A stretch of DNA of 31,061 nt from a virus. The notes under the pieces are model-generated. The model was not told where the DNA came from, searched no databases, and worked only from the letters and a program-made list of their open reading frames with translations. The translations under genes were made by a program, and so were the position numbers. Shown piece by piece: positions 24,096 to 31,061 of this stretch. The stretch spans positions 1-31,061 of IMG/VR virus record IMGVR_UViG_3300013101_000058; one strand, written 5' to 3'. Within the stretch, counting starts at the first letter, position 1. Every line of letters begins with the position of its first letter.

Positions 24096-24130
24096 TCGTT
24101 CCTCCTGTCGTCCGTCACGTGAAGCATAGA
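24096..24130 (-). promoter_or_regulatory. TCACGTGAA element and leader before the 23559-24095 gene
   Basis: TCACGTGAA lies at 24115-24123, directly downstream of the capsid-unit hairpin. On the minus strand TATGCT lies just upstream, a weak -10-like hexamer. The leader that follows (ACGACAGGAGGAACGAATG) matches that of the tail chaperone gene at 18 of 19 positions. A role as promoter-operator is inferred from its repeated placement. Confidence 0.55.
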
Positions 24131-24158
24131 CGAAGCCCCCGGAGAACCGGGGGCTTCG
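24131..24158 (-). terminator. Strong hairpin after the major capsid gene
   Basis: A perfect 12-bp inverted repeat, CGAAGCCCCCGG with CCGGGGGCTTCG, surrounds a 4-base loop and begins 17 bases past the capsid stop. The sequence after it on the minus strand (TCTATGCTT) is only moderately T-rich, so it may be a terminator of reduced strength or a 3'-end stabiliser of the capsid messenger. Confidence 0.7.
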
Positions 24159-24175
24159 TGCTAGCTGCTCGCCTG

Positions 24176-25123
24176 TTAAGGCATGATACTCGTATCGACA
24201 AAGCGCCGTACGCGCTCGGGATGCGAGAGGACTCCACCAAAGTCCTGGCGACCGATGTAGTGCCAGTACCAGTTGTCCTGCTCGACATATTCCTTGGACT
24301 TCAGTCCACCGTACATGGCGAACATGCCTGCGTCGTCACCGACGACGTACAGCTCGTTCGCGGGGATGAAGGACGTTCCGTCCTCATCCTTCCAGTTGCG
24401 GACCTGGACCACGGATGCTCCGCGATACACGCCCAACCGCCCACGCATCCGAATTTCTTCGAGTGCCTCATCGGCGAAGCCGGTGAAGTCGGCGATCTGG
24501 TCAACCATCGTTGACCGTCCGTACAGTGTGATGACGCCCGTTTCGGATGCGTCCCGAACCTCACGGATGGCCGTATTGAGCGCCACCTGGTCCACAGAGG
24601 TACCAGAGACGTAATACGGGCTTCCGGAGCCGATGGCAGCTTCGATGAGGGCCTTGATCTGCTTGTTGACGCCCCAGTCGAGACGCTTCACGGCAAGACC
24701 ACGCAGAGTGGCAGCGCTCTTAGCGAAGCCAGACTGCATCTTGTCCTCGAACTCGTAGACGTGGAAACCCAGGGTGTCCCGTGGAATCTCCATCGCCTCG
24801 CTGACCATCGCGCTGGCCTCGATGTGTCCACCCTTTGCGATGAAGAAGACCTTCAGGCCTGTCTCCTCTTCAAGGATGACTCTGTCATCGAAACCGACAC
24901 GGTCGACGCTGATGATCTGGTCGTAGAAGGTCTCGAATTGGAAACCTTCGAGGATGGACTGCGTAAGGACCGCTGCCATCTCCCGCCGCCATTCCGGGTT
25001 CTCCCAGTTGGCCGCGGCCTCTTCGTTGACCTGATCCATCAACTTGGCTGCTTCAGCTCGTTCTTCGGGAGAACGACCGTAGTTGTCAATGACTTTCTTG
25101 AACACCTGTGTGCTTGTAGACAA
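24176..25123 (-). CDS. Major capsid protein (315 aa, TTG start)
   Basis: By position (after scaffold and decoration genes, before the connector genes) and by character this is the shell subunit. The start is TTG at 25121-25123: an in-frame TAA lies directly before it, the next in-frame ATG is about 28 residues downstream, and a very strong site, GGAGGTGATC at 25127-25136, is correctly spaced. The N-terminus is helical and charged (SPEERAEAAKLMDQVNEEAAANW), as in HK97-type subunits. Next come FETFYDQIISVDRVGFDDRVILEEETGLKVFFIAKGG, the long helix RGLAVKRLDWGVNKQIKALIEAAIG and a mixed domain ending SHPERVRRFVDTSIMP. An HK97-type fold is likely but not provable from sequence. A hairpin follows the gene. 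Confidence 0.85.
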   Translation of the reverse strand: MSTSTQVFKKVIDNYGRSPEERAEAAKLMDQVNEEAAANWENPEWRREMAAVLTQSILEGFQFETFYDQIISVDRVGFDDRVILEEETGLKVFFIAKGGHIEASAMVSEAMEIPRDTLGFHVYEFEDKMQSGFAKSAATLRGLAVKRLDWGVNKQIKALIEAAIGSGSPYYVSGTSVDQVALNTAIREVRDASETGVITLYGRSTMVDQIADFTGFADEALEEIRMRGRLGVYRGASVVQVRNWKDEDGTSFIPANELYVVGDDAGMFAMYGGLKSKEYVEQDNWYWHYIGRQDFGGVLSHPERVRRFVDTSIMP

Positions 25124-25126
25124 TTA

Positions 25127-25136
25127 GATCACCTCC
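25127..25136 (-). promoter_or_regulatory. Extended Shine-Dalgarno GGAGGTGATC for the major capsid gene
   Basis: Ten consecutive bases complement the conserved 3' end of bacterial 16S rRNA, with the GGAGG core eight bases from the TTG start. It decides the start of the capsid gene and probably compensates for the weak start codon. Confidence 0.8.
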
Positions 25137-25721
25137 CTATCGAAGAATTACTGCGTCGAGGGTCTTCAGGTCGTTATCCACGGCGGTCACTCGGAGGAAA
25201 GCCTCCGAAGCAGTGGTCGTCACTGCCCAGTAACCCGACGTGTTCCAACCGAGAAGTTCACCAACCTCGACTGTGGGGGTTGCCGTACCGAGACCGTCAA
25301 CCATGGTGACGGCTGCTCGTGTATTTTCGTACGTCAGTCCCGGTTCCGTGGTGTTGACGTCCGTGTTACGGAGCCACACCTTTACACCTGGTCCGCTGAG
25401 CACCTGAACCATGCGCCCGTTAGGGGCAGTGTCCAGGTCCTGGGGAAGCTGGCCCGCAGCCCCACCGAACGGTGGGGAATTGAACGTCTGCGAATCATGC
25501 TCGTACCACAGGATGCCGCAGGAATCAGTCGCAGTGTCGCCACCACCACTGATTGCGGTCGCGGTAGCCTGGCGAATACGATCCGTATCACTCGGATCAA
25601 TCTCCACCATCGTACCGAGACGCAGCTCAGTTCCGCTGGCTAGGCCACGGAACCGTCCCTCGCGGACCAAGTTCGTGAAACGACGCACTCCGAAGTTTCG
25701 GGTTGTCGTGCTCGAACCCAT
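25137..25721 (-). CDS. Putative capsid decoration protein (194 aa)
   Basis: The ATG at 25721 follows a near-ideal site AAGGAGGTGG by about seven bases, so high expression is expected. The gene lies between scaffold and major capsid genes, where lambda-like phages encode a gpD-type decoration protein. The protein starts MGSSTTTRNFGVRRFTNLVREGRF and is largely beta, rich in Thr, Gly and Val (LGTMVEIDPSDTDRIRQATATAISGGGDTATDSCGILWYEHD; VEVGELLGWNTSGYWAVTTTASEAFLRVTAV). The segment GSELRLGT-type turn followed by GILWYEHD fits proteins that bind the outer shell surface. The role is inferred from position and expression signals; it could also be another minor head protein. Confidence 0.68.
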   Translation of the reverse strand: MGSSTTTRNFGVRRFTNLVREGRFRGLASGTELRLGTMVEIDPSDTDRIRQATATAISGGGDTATDSCGILWYEHDSQTFNSPPFGGAAGQLPQDLDTAPNGRMVQVLSGPGVKVWLRNTDVNTTEPGLTYENTRAAVTMVDGLGTATPTVEVGELLGWNTSGYWAVTTTASEAFLRVTAVDNDLKTLDAVILR

Positions 25722-25736
25722 CTAGTCCACCTCCTT

Positions 25737-26354
25737 CTAAGACTGCGTCGAAGTGAGACCGGACAGGAAGCTCTTGACTGCTCCCGTTTCCGTTCCCTCT
25801 TCGCCTGCGGTCACTCGTGTCCCGTCGAAACTGGACTTCGGTGCATCTTCGCTGTCTGGTGTCTCCACCGCTGCGACTGCCACCTTGATGTCAGCGACAT
25901 AGCCGCTGAAGGCATCTTCATCCATTTTCGCCCAGGACGCCTTGCGTGCGTCTACTTGCTCGTCCGAGAAGTTCGCCACCGCCTGAACCAACTCAACTCT
26001 CTCATCGGCCAGGGCTTCGAGACGGTCACTTTCCTCGCGGTCAGTGATCGTGGACTGGAGACTCGCAAGTTCCGTGTCCTTCTCGGTAAGCGCCTTCTCG
26101 GCCTCTTCGAGCTGTTCGTTCAGACGAAGGATTTCTTTGTCGGTCAAGGCCGAAGCCTCTTCCAACGCCTTCTCGACGGCAGACGCCAAGAGCTGCTCGT
26201 GCTGCTCTTCGTTAAAGATCGCCTGATCCGTCACGTCCTCCTCCTCATGTTCAGAGGCTGCTTCCGTGCAGAATGGACAGAACTCATCATGGACAACTCC
26301 TTCTGGTTTGATCTCCAGAAGGGCGTCGTGCAAAGTTCGACCTGTCACACCCAT
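25737..26354 (-). CDS. Capsid scaffolding protein with N-terminal H-C-C motif (205 aa)
   Basis: The start is ATG 26354 (MGVTGRTLHDALLEIK), seven bases after AAGGA; an in-frame GTG at 26369 would overlap the regulatory palindrome. The central part is highly charged and predicted coiled coil (ASALTDKEILRLNEQLEEAEKALTEKDTELASLQSTI, about residues 60-105), typical of scaffolds. The C-terminal third is Ser/Thr/Glu-rich (ETPDSEDAPKSSFDGTRVTAGEEGTETG) and the extreme C-terminus would bind the shell protein. The N-terminus has H22-x3-C26-x2-C29 (VHDEFCPFCTEA), unusual for a scaffold. It lies between the protease and the decoration and capsid genes, and the protease probably degrades it during maturation. 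Confidence 0.82.
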   Translation of the reverse strand: MGVTGRTLHDALLEIKPEGVVHDEFCPFCTEAASEHEEEDVTDQAIFNEEQHEQLLASAVEKALEEASALTDKEILRLNEQLEEAEKALTEKDTELASLQSTITDREESDRLEALADERVELVQAVANFSDEQVDARKASWAKMDEDAFSGYVADIKVAVAAVETPDSEDAPKSSFDGTRVTAGEEGTETGAVKSFLSGLTSTQS

Positions 26355-26410
26355 ATACACATCCTTCACGTGAAACTATAGACGCAAACGAGATGCAGTT
26401 GAGCGCACTC
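26355..26410 (-). promoter_or_regulatory. TTCACGTGAA element before the scaffold-decoration-capsid unit
   Basis: A perfect palindrome TTCACGTGAA lies at 26365-26374 and its last bases form part of the AAGGA ribosome binding site. TATAGT, five of six matches to a -10 box, directly precedes it on the minus strand; no clear -35 box is seen. The gap of 56 bases lies between the protease stop and the scaffold start. A promoter for the capsid unit, with the palindrome as operator or core, is inferred. Confidence 0.58.
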
Positions 26411-27142
26411 TTACGACGACATGGCGATGTCCATGAGGCGCTGCCACTCGCCGGAGGACAGGACATCCGTCTCGGACTCACGGTTGACGTACTGTTCCGT
26501 CAGCTCACGAGCCACCTCAGTGATGTCGGCGTCACCCCATGCTGGTTTCTCTGGAGGGAAGATGAGTGCTCCGCCGAGGAACGTCGGATTGATGAAACGT
26601 CTCGGCGCCCCTGCCTTCGCAAGATGCTCACACGTCTCATGGGCCTCAGCACGGAACGGGAATATCTCGTCACATACCATGCACTGTTTCTTCTCAGCGA
26701 CACATTCCATTGAATACCAAAGCTGATCGGCTTCGTGTGCGTCCCTTGCTGCCTTCGCAACGTTCGGGAAGTTCGCACCCCACAACACGGCGAGTGCCTG
26801 AATCTCGGGAAGGGAGGTCTCGCCCGCGGCCTCACGGTGGACGATCTTGGTCTCAACGAACGTTCCGACCGGTCGGTCCCAGCGATGGAGAACGTTCAGG
26901 GGAGTGTGGCGAATCGTTGATTCGCCCGACGCCATGTCCTCCGTCGTCCAGAAATGACCGTTCTTGTTCACGGCGTTCGCCTGAACATAACGACCGGCGA
27001 TCCAGAGGAAGCTGTCGTTCGTCTTCGCCCCCATCCACTCGGATGCAAGCTCGCGCGGCGGCGGGTTGTCGCCATCGACGATGTACGCCTTGGCTGTCGC
27101 GTAGAACTTGCCGTTGGCTTCAGTGATGAACGGGTCCATCAT
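26411..27142 (-). CDS. Capsid maturation protease (prohead protease), cysteine-knuckle type (243 aa)
   Basis: It starts at ATG 27142 (ATGA overlap with the portal stop) or at ATG 27139, better spaced from GAGGAGGA. The pattern fits prohead serine proteases: a first beta block (FLWIAGRYVQANAVNKNGHFWT), a catalytic His86 in PLNVLHRWDRPVGTF, and a catalytic Ser144 in QLWYSMECVAE. Directly after the serine come C147, C154, C157, C171 and H173, which could form a zinc knuckle; I recall such a cysteine-rich insert in actinophage capsid proteases, followed as here by GAPRRFINPTFLGGALIFPPEKPAW. The enzyme would cleave scaffold and capsid proteins inside the procapsid. It lies between portal and scaffold, the standard order. 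The third catalytic residue cannot be fixed by eye. Confidence 0.8.
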   Translation of the reverse strand: MMDPFITEANGKFYATAKAYIVDGDNPPPRELASEWMGAKTNDSFLWIAGRYVQANAVNKNGHFWTTEDMASGESTIRHTPLNVLHRWDRPVGTFVETKIVHREAAGETSLPEIQALAVLWGANFPNVAKAARDAHEADQLWYSMECVAEKKQCMVCDEIFPFRAEAHETCEHLAKAGAPRRFINPTFLGGALIFPPEKPAWGDADITEVARELTEQYVNRESETDVLSSGEWQRLMDIAMSS

Positions 27143-28737
27143 TCCTCCTCGTCTTTAGGTTTGTCCTTCTCGCCTGGAGGACGACCACCGGTTCGGCCAG
27201 AACCGTCAGGGGTCGCACCGTCCTTAGAGTCGAACGGAACGTTCGTCGGTGTGAACACGTCCTCCCACCGTTCATCTTCGTACTCTCGTCTCGATGCTTC
27301 AAGCTCCTGGTCGAAGTTGAACTCGGTGAGGATGGTCTCGCGGGAGATGTCACCGCGGTCACGAAGCGACTGGATCATGTTCACAACCGTCTGGTCGAAC
27401 TCCAGCTCCATCCTGCGTGGTGCGAACTCGATGCTGCAGTCGGCGTCGAACTCATCGTTGAGGGGATGGTTGGTCACGGCCTCAACGAGATGCTTCTCGA
27501 TGCTGCGCTTCATCATGTGCCGACGACTAGCCATACCACGAGCGATCACACGCCCCAAGGTAAGACTCGTCTCACGGTTCGATGTCTCGGACGGAATCTG
27601 GAATGTCCCCCACAGTCGCATGAGGATGCGTTCGTCAAGAACGACCCAGTTCTCCTTGTCGAGAACGTTCGTCAGGTCCGGTGTGATGATCTCGATGTTG
27701 ATGCGATGGTCGGAGACGATAACGGGAGACCTCGACTGTGCTCTGATCTGAGCCGTCGTGTCGCTTATCTCCTGCCTGGCTGCCGGTAGTTGGTCGCTAC
27801 CTCGCGTCACAAGGACGATGAAGTTGACACCACCGAGCAGGAAGGCACGGTCCATCTCCCTCAGCTGGTGTTTCATGTCGAGGAGCGGGAAGATCGACTT
27901 GAACCTGATTCTCGACCAGCGTTCGTACGTCGACTTCGTCATGGTGTGTCTCCACACGTACATGGGGTTGAGGAGCATGAGGTTGTCGACCGGAACGTCC
28001 TCTTTCGTGAAGTCGGACTTCTCCTTCTCGGTCGCTTCGTACTTACCGAGGAAGAGCGCTTCGATGAACATGTCGTTGATGTCGCCACCACCGGTGTACT
28101 TGTCCATCTCCTCGTCGGTGGCAATCCACGCGAGGTCAGCGGTGCCGAACGGTGTGACCCTCACAGGGACGACGCGTGTCGGGTCAAGGAACCCCAACGC
28201 TACGGGCATCACAACGTCGTATACCTTGCGGCGTTCACGTCCACCGTCACCCTTGCCTTTGACCTTGTACTCCTTGCGGCCCCACCACCTGATCGGATAG
28301 CACTGCGAGTTGACGATGAGTTCGCGCCACATCTGGCGTACGAAGCCGTCGATGTCGAGGTCTTCACCTATCTGGCCCCAGACGTTCTCCTGGTCCTTGT
28401 CCTCGGCAACTTCGAAGCTCACCTTCTGGAAGGCCAGAGCCTCGGATGTATCCGCGAAGTTCCCCACGATGTCGTCATCGAGAGAGTCTGACGCCATCGC
28501 CATCTGCTCGAAAACCTTCCCGGGAGTCACGTACCTGTCGCGGTTGAACATCCCGCGAGTGTTCCTGGTGCGTGGAGAGGTGTCCTCAGCCCAGGAGGCC
28601 AGGGCACGCCCGACCTTGTCGGGAAGCCTGCTGAGAATGTCGGAAGACAGTTCGACGTCGTCCGGGTCGACCTCGGAGACAACGACGATGCCGCCCTCAA
28701 GGGTCGCTTCGTGATAGTTCGTATCCATATCGCTCAC
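27139..28737 (-). CDS. Portal protein (532 aa)
   Basis: It starts at GTG 28737 (GTGA overlap with the upstream stop), eight bases after GGAG; ATG 28728 is in frame but worse placed. Length and position after the large terminase fit the dodecameric portal, the ring at one capsid vertex through which DNA is packaged and later ejected. Characteristic stretches are VFEQMAMASDSLDDDIVGNFADTSEALAFQKVSFE, the clip/stem region LLLNPMYVWRHTMTKSTYERWSRIRFKSIFPLLDMKHQLREMDRAFLLGGVNFIVLVTRG, and a helical crown NQTVVNMIQSLRDRGDISRETILTEF-like segment near residue 460. The last 35 residues are low-complexity and charged (GRTGGRPPGEKDKPKDEEE). No enzymatic motif is expected. Confidence 0.88.
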   Translation of the reverse strand: MSDMDTNYHEATLEGGIVVVSEVDPDDVELSSDILSRLPDKVGRALASWAEDTSPRTRNTRGMFNRDRYVTPGKVFEQMAMASDSLDDDIVGNFADTSEALAFQKVSFEVAEDKDQENVWGQIGEDLDIDGFVRQMWRELIVNSQCYPIRWWGRKEYKVKGKGDGGRERRKVYDVVMPVALGFLDPTRVVPVRVTPFGTADLAWIATDEEMDKYTGGGDINDMFIEALFLGKYEATEKEKSDFTKEDVPVDNLMLLNPMYVWRHTMTKSTYERWSRIRFKSIFPLLDMKHQLREMDRAFLLGGVNFIVLVTRGSDQLPAARQEISDTTAQIRAQSRSPVIVSDHRINIEIITPDLTNVLDKENWVVLDERILMRLWGTFQIPSETSNRETSLTLGRVIARGMASRRHMMKRSIEKHLVEAVTNHPLNDEFDADCSIEFAPRRMELEFDQTVVNMIQSLRDRGDISRETILTEFNFDQELEASRREYEDERWEDVFTPTNVPFDSKDGATPDGSGRTGGRPPGEKDKPKDEEE

Positions 28738-29072
28738 CGTGACAGCTCCACTTCTTGTCTCCGCACCTCGATGAGACGAGATGCTCCCTTGAATTGGAAC
28801 TCGATGAGCTCCATAACCTTCGCTAGCTGTGTGACCCTGAAGGTCTTCAATCTGCGATTGTTCCCCTCGACCCGGATGATCTGTAGATGAATCTCCGTGC
28901 AGCGGGCCATGTACCCCATGCAGGTCGACATGATTACGTCCGGCATGGCGTCTTCGAGGTTGCGAAGCGTGACGACCATCGCCATGATCTCGTCTTCGAG
29001 AGACACGTCGCGCCCGACTTCGACCAGTTCGACGGGGAGGCCCGTCTCTTCCTTCACCTGAAGTTTGACCAT
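28734..29072 (-). CDS. Small helical protein between terminase and portal (112 aa)
   Basis: A 112-residue protein, ATG 29072, 18 bases after the terminase stop and overlapping the portal start by four bases. No clear Shine-Dalgarno is present. After a beta-like start (MVKLQVKEETGLPVELVEVG) it is almost all helix (SLEDEIMAMVVTLRNLEDAMPDVIMSTCMGYMARCTEIHLQIIRVEGNNRRLKTFRVTQLAKVMELIEFQFKGASRLIEVRRQEVEL). The position suggests a helper of packaging or portal assembly. I do not recognise the family. Confidence 0.62.
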   Translation of the reverse strand: MVKLQVKEETGLPVELVEVGRDVSLEDEIMAMVVTLRNLEDAMPDVIMSTCMGYMARCTEIHLQIIRVEGNNRRLKTFRVTQLAKVMELIEFQFKGASRLIEVRRQEVELSR

Positions 29073-29090
29073 AGGGAGAGCTTACTCGAC

Positions 29091-30680
29091 CTACGCGAAC
29101 ATCAGAGGCACTACCTCGTGCTTAGTCCTCATCGACTTCAGGGCGTCGAGAGTAAGCAGCTCCTTGCCCACGATCATCATCGCGGCAGCGTCCAGGGTGT
29201 GGAACTGGCCACGGTTGAACGTCTTCTTCCCGTACGGGTTCGTCTCCGACCGTTCCCGATACCAGGTCGACCCCTGCCACTCGCCCAGGAACTCCTGGTC
29301 CCAGGGGAGAATGAACCGCTTCGAGTCGACGTACTCGCGAAGCTTGTCGTATCCGTACTCCTTGGCACGGGCATGAATCTCGAAATCCTTCGGGTTGTCC
29401 TCCGGCTCATGATCGTGATACCCGACGAGGAGCTTCTGGTCGGCTGTGTAGCCGATGATGCGGCCCTTGGCTTCGGGCTGCTCTGCAAGGAGGTCCTGGT
29501 AGAGAGGCAGGCCAAGCCCACCGCGGTCCATGGAGAACCGCCTCGGACTGTACGCGTCAAAGATCATCGCGACGACTTTGCGCTGGTCTGCCGCTGTGAT
29601 GCGTTGAAGGTTCAGTCGTGTGAGGAGCCGGAGCGCGACCTTCGCACGACCGATGGGTTCCTCACCGAACACGAGAATCTCGGACGGGTGATTCGTCATG
29701 CCAACGTCCATCCCCACCCAAGTCTCCTTCCATTGCTTGTGGGAGCCTGGGAAGTCGATGAGCATGTCGATAGTGGTGTTGTTGAGGTGATCGTCGTTGA
29801 TGCGTCGGTAGTAGTAGATGTCAGCGTTGTACTCGGAGTCAAGCTTGTCATCTACTGTTGCCATCAAGCGGTTTAGCACGAACAGTGGGTTCGTAGCGTC
29901 ACCATGAAGACCGAGGATGTTCCGCTTGTAGTCGGCACTGTCCCTCGACCCGTACGCCTCGATCTTGTCGATGCGCTCCTGGTCCGACCATGTAGGACGG
30001 TGCATACCGGTCAGCCGGTGAACGGACCACCCCGACCCTGGCTGCGAATGGCGATAGAACTCATCATGGACACCCTTCGACACGCCGTGGGCACGCCACT
30101 GCGCGCCCTCCTCGCCGTGCCGGAGCGTCTCGACAAGCTCGATCCAGCCTGCCTGCGGGAAGTCCTGTGACTCGTCCTGCTCTAGTTGAAGGGGGTGGAG
30201 GCCCTTCACTCCCTTGCCGTCCCTCTGGGGGATGCGTCCGAGAATCTTCGCGCCGTTCATGAAATCGACCTGGAAAGGGCGATGCTTGAAACCCTTGCCG
30301 GTCCTTGTCGGGAGCAGCTCTCTCGTGAGGCGCGTCTCCTTGATGCGGTCCTCGATACGGGACGTGAGAGGCTGGAGGTGGACGAGCTCGGGTGCGGTAA
30401 CGACCATCTCCGCTCCTGGATGCTGAATGCCGAACGCCCAGCCTCGCAGGATGATCGAAAGGGTCTTCCCGATGGCACGTCCGCACTGGTCGATGACAAA
30501 CGTGGACTTGTCGCGCCACCATGCGTACTGGAAGTCCCAGCAGCGGAATATCTTCTCGTCGTTCATAGCCATCGGGTCTTCCCAGCAGAACTCGGCCAGG
30601 TCGATCCCGGCATGGTCCTGAATCATGGCGACGAGATACGACTCTTCCTCAGAGAGGTCCCGCTTCGTTGTAATGGCCAT
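29091..30680 (-). CDS. terL: Terminase large subunit (529 aa)
   Basis: The start is ATG 30680 (MAITTKRDLS), overlapping the upstream stop as TGATG, with AGGGA nine bases before it; an in-frame GTG at 30701 lies inside the upstream gene. The ATPase half has a Walker A-type loop CGRAIGKT (residues 66-73), a Walker B-type segment LQLEQDE with D169 and E170, and a coupling-type segment SVHRLTGMH (219-227). The nuclease half has an RNase H-like acidic set: D325 in WVGMDVGMTN, D385 in FSMDRGGLG and D497 in FHTLDAAAMM. This motor pumps DNA into the procapsid through the portal and cuts the concatemer. At 529 residues it is a normal length. The preceding gene is in the small-subunit position. Confidence 0.95.
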   Translation of the reverse strand: MAITTKRDLSEEESYLVAMIQDHAGIDLAEFCWEDPMAMNDEKIFRCWDFQYAWWRDKSTFVIDQCGRAIGKTLSIILRGWAFGIQHPGAEMVVTAPELVHLQPLTSRIEDRIKETRLTRELLPTRTGKGFKHRPFQVDFMNGAKILGRIPQRDGKGVKGLHPLQLEQDESQDFPQAGWIELVETLRHGEEGAQWRAHGVSKGVHDEFYRHSQPGSGWSVHRLTGMHRPTWSDQERIDKIEAYGSRDSADYKRNILGLHGDATNPLFVLNRLMATVDDKLDSEYNADIYYYRRINDDHLNNTTIDMLIDFPGSHKQWKETWVGMDVGMTNHPSEILVFGEEPIGRAKVALRLLTRLNLQRITAADQRKVVAMIFDAYSPRRFSMDRGGLGLPLYQDLLAEQPEAKGRIIGYTADQKLLVGYHDHEPEDNPKDFEIHARAKEYGYDKLREYVDSKRFILPWDQEFLGEWQGSTWYRERSETNPYGKKTFNRGQFHTLDAAAMMIVGKELLTLDALKSMRTKHEVVPLMFA

Positions 30681-31061
30681 CAGCCAATATCCCTGATCCA
30701 CAGCTTTTGATTTTTTCGGAAGTGGTCGTCGATAGCATCATATTCGGGTATAGCGACATTCTCTATCCATTCGAGTATGTCGGGAAGGTCGACACTGAGA
30801 TGTTTGCGCTCCTCCTCATCCGTCCTTCGGTACAAGCCGACAAGCTTCTTGAGCTCGTTGAAGAGGTCCTGCGACTTGGCGTTCTGCTCGTCGCGATGGA
30901 CCCCGAACTCGTTCGCTCTCGCGAGGAGGTCGGACAGGTAGTCGGCCACGGACTGCTGTTCGGATTCGACCCGTGACTTCCTGCCGATGCCGATATGGGA
31001 CTTGATGTCCCGAATCTCCTTATCGACCTTGACCTTGTGGTCACGCACGGCCTTCTCGTCG
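30680..31061 (-). CDS. Putative terminase small subunit, N-terminus beyond the window
   Basis: The frame is open to the right edge (DEKAVRDHKVKVDKEIRD), so the beginning is missing; a GTG at 31048 is in frame but cannot be confirmed as start. The visible 127 residues are charged and helical (VESEQQSVADYLSDLLARANEFGVHRDEQNAKSQDLFNELKKLVGLYRRTDEEERKHLSV), followed by DLPDILEWIENVAIPEYDAIDDHFRKNQKLWIRDIG. The position directly before and overlapping the large terminase, and the helical oligomerising character, suit a small terminase subunit that binds the packaging site. The DNA-binding part would be upstream of the window, so no helix-turn-helix is seen here. Confidence 0.6.
   Translation of the reverse strand, partial: DEKAVRDHKVKVDKEIRDIKSHIGIGRKSRVESEQQSVADYLSDLLARANEFGVHRDEQNAKSQDLFNELKKLVGLYRRTDEEERKHLSVDLPDILEWIENVAIPEYDAIDDHFRKNQKLWIRDIG

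Overview
This window is the structural module of a tailed double-stranded DNA bacteriophage with a long, probably non-contractile tail (siphovirus morphotype), either as a free phage genome or as part of a prophage. All supported genes lie on the minus strand and are packed head to tail, most with 1-4 base start/stop overlaps (ATGA, GTGA, TGATG). No host gene, integrase, tRNA, rRNA, CRISPR array or insertion sequence is visible. The host cannot be named. The fairly GC-rich coding sequence, strong Shine-Dalgarno sites, GTG/TTG starts, the style of the capsid protease and the ETE-type repeats in the tail proteins resemble phages of Actinobacteria, but that is recollection and not proof.

Layout in transcription order (right to left): a partial gene in the small-terminase position (30680-31061), large terminase (29091-30680), a 112-residue unknown, portal (27139-28737), capsid maturation protease with a cysteine knuckle (26411-27142), scaffold (25737-26354), candidate decoration protein (25137-25721), TTG-started major capsid protein (24176-25123), five head-completion or head-tail joining genes (21606-24095), major tail protein (20357-21544), tail assembly chaperone with an A AAA AAC -1 frameshift (19124-20262), a 1763-residue tape measure (13843-19134), a small distal tail protein, a 1029-residue tail hub carrying a C-terminal M15 peptidase, and then a run of adhesin-like proteins to the left edge (857-10378 and on).

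The genes form one assembly line. The terminase packages DNA through the portal into a shell built on the scaffold and matured by the protease; connector proteins close the head; tube, chaperone and tape measure build the tail; and the hub peptidase plus the distal proteins bind and open the cell surface. The distal region is made of shuffled modules: three genes end in the same domain of about 215 residues, two genes share a 20-residue ETE/EVE repeat, and a 141-residue protein looks like the core of two larger neighbours.

The only four intergenic gaps of 50 bases or more (26355-26410, 24096-24175, 21545-21605, 20263-20356) all contain TCACGTGAA, and two of them also contain a strong hairpin just upstream of it. 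These elements bracket the capsid unit and the major tail protein unit, which suggests that the most abundant virion proteins have their own transcription units. This regulatory pattern and the modular repeat-built tail tip are the most novel things seen here.
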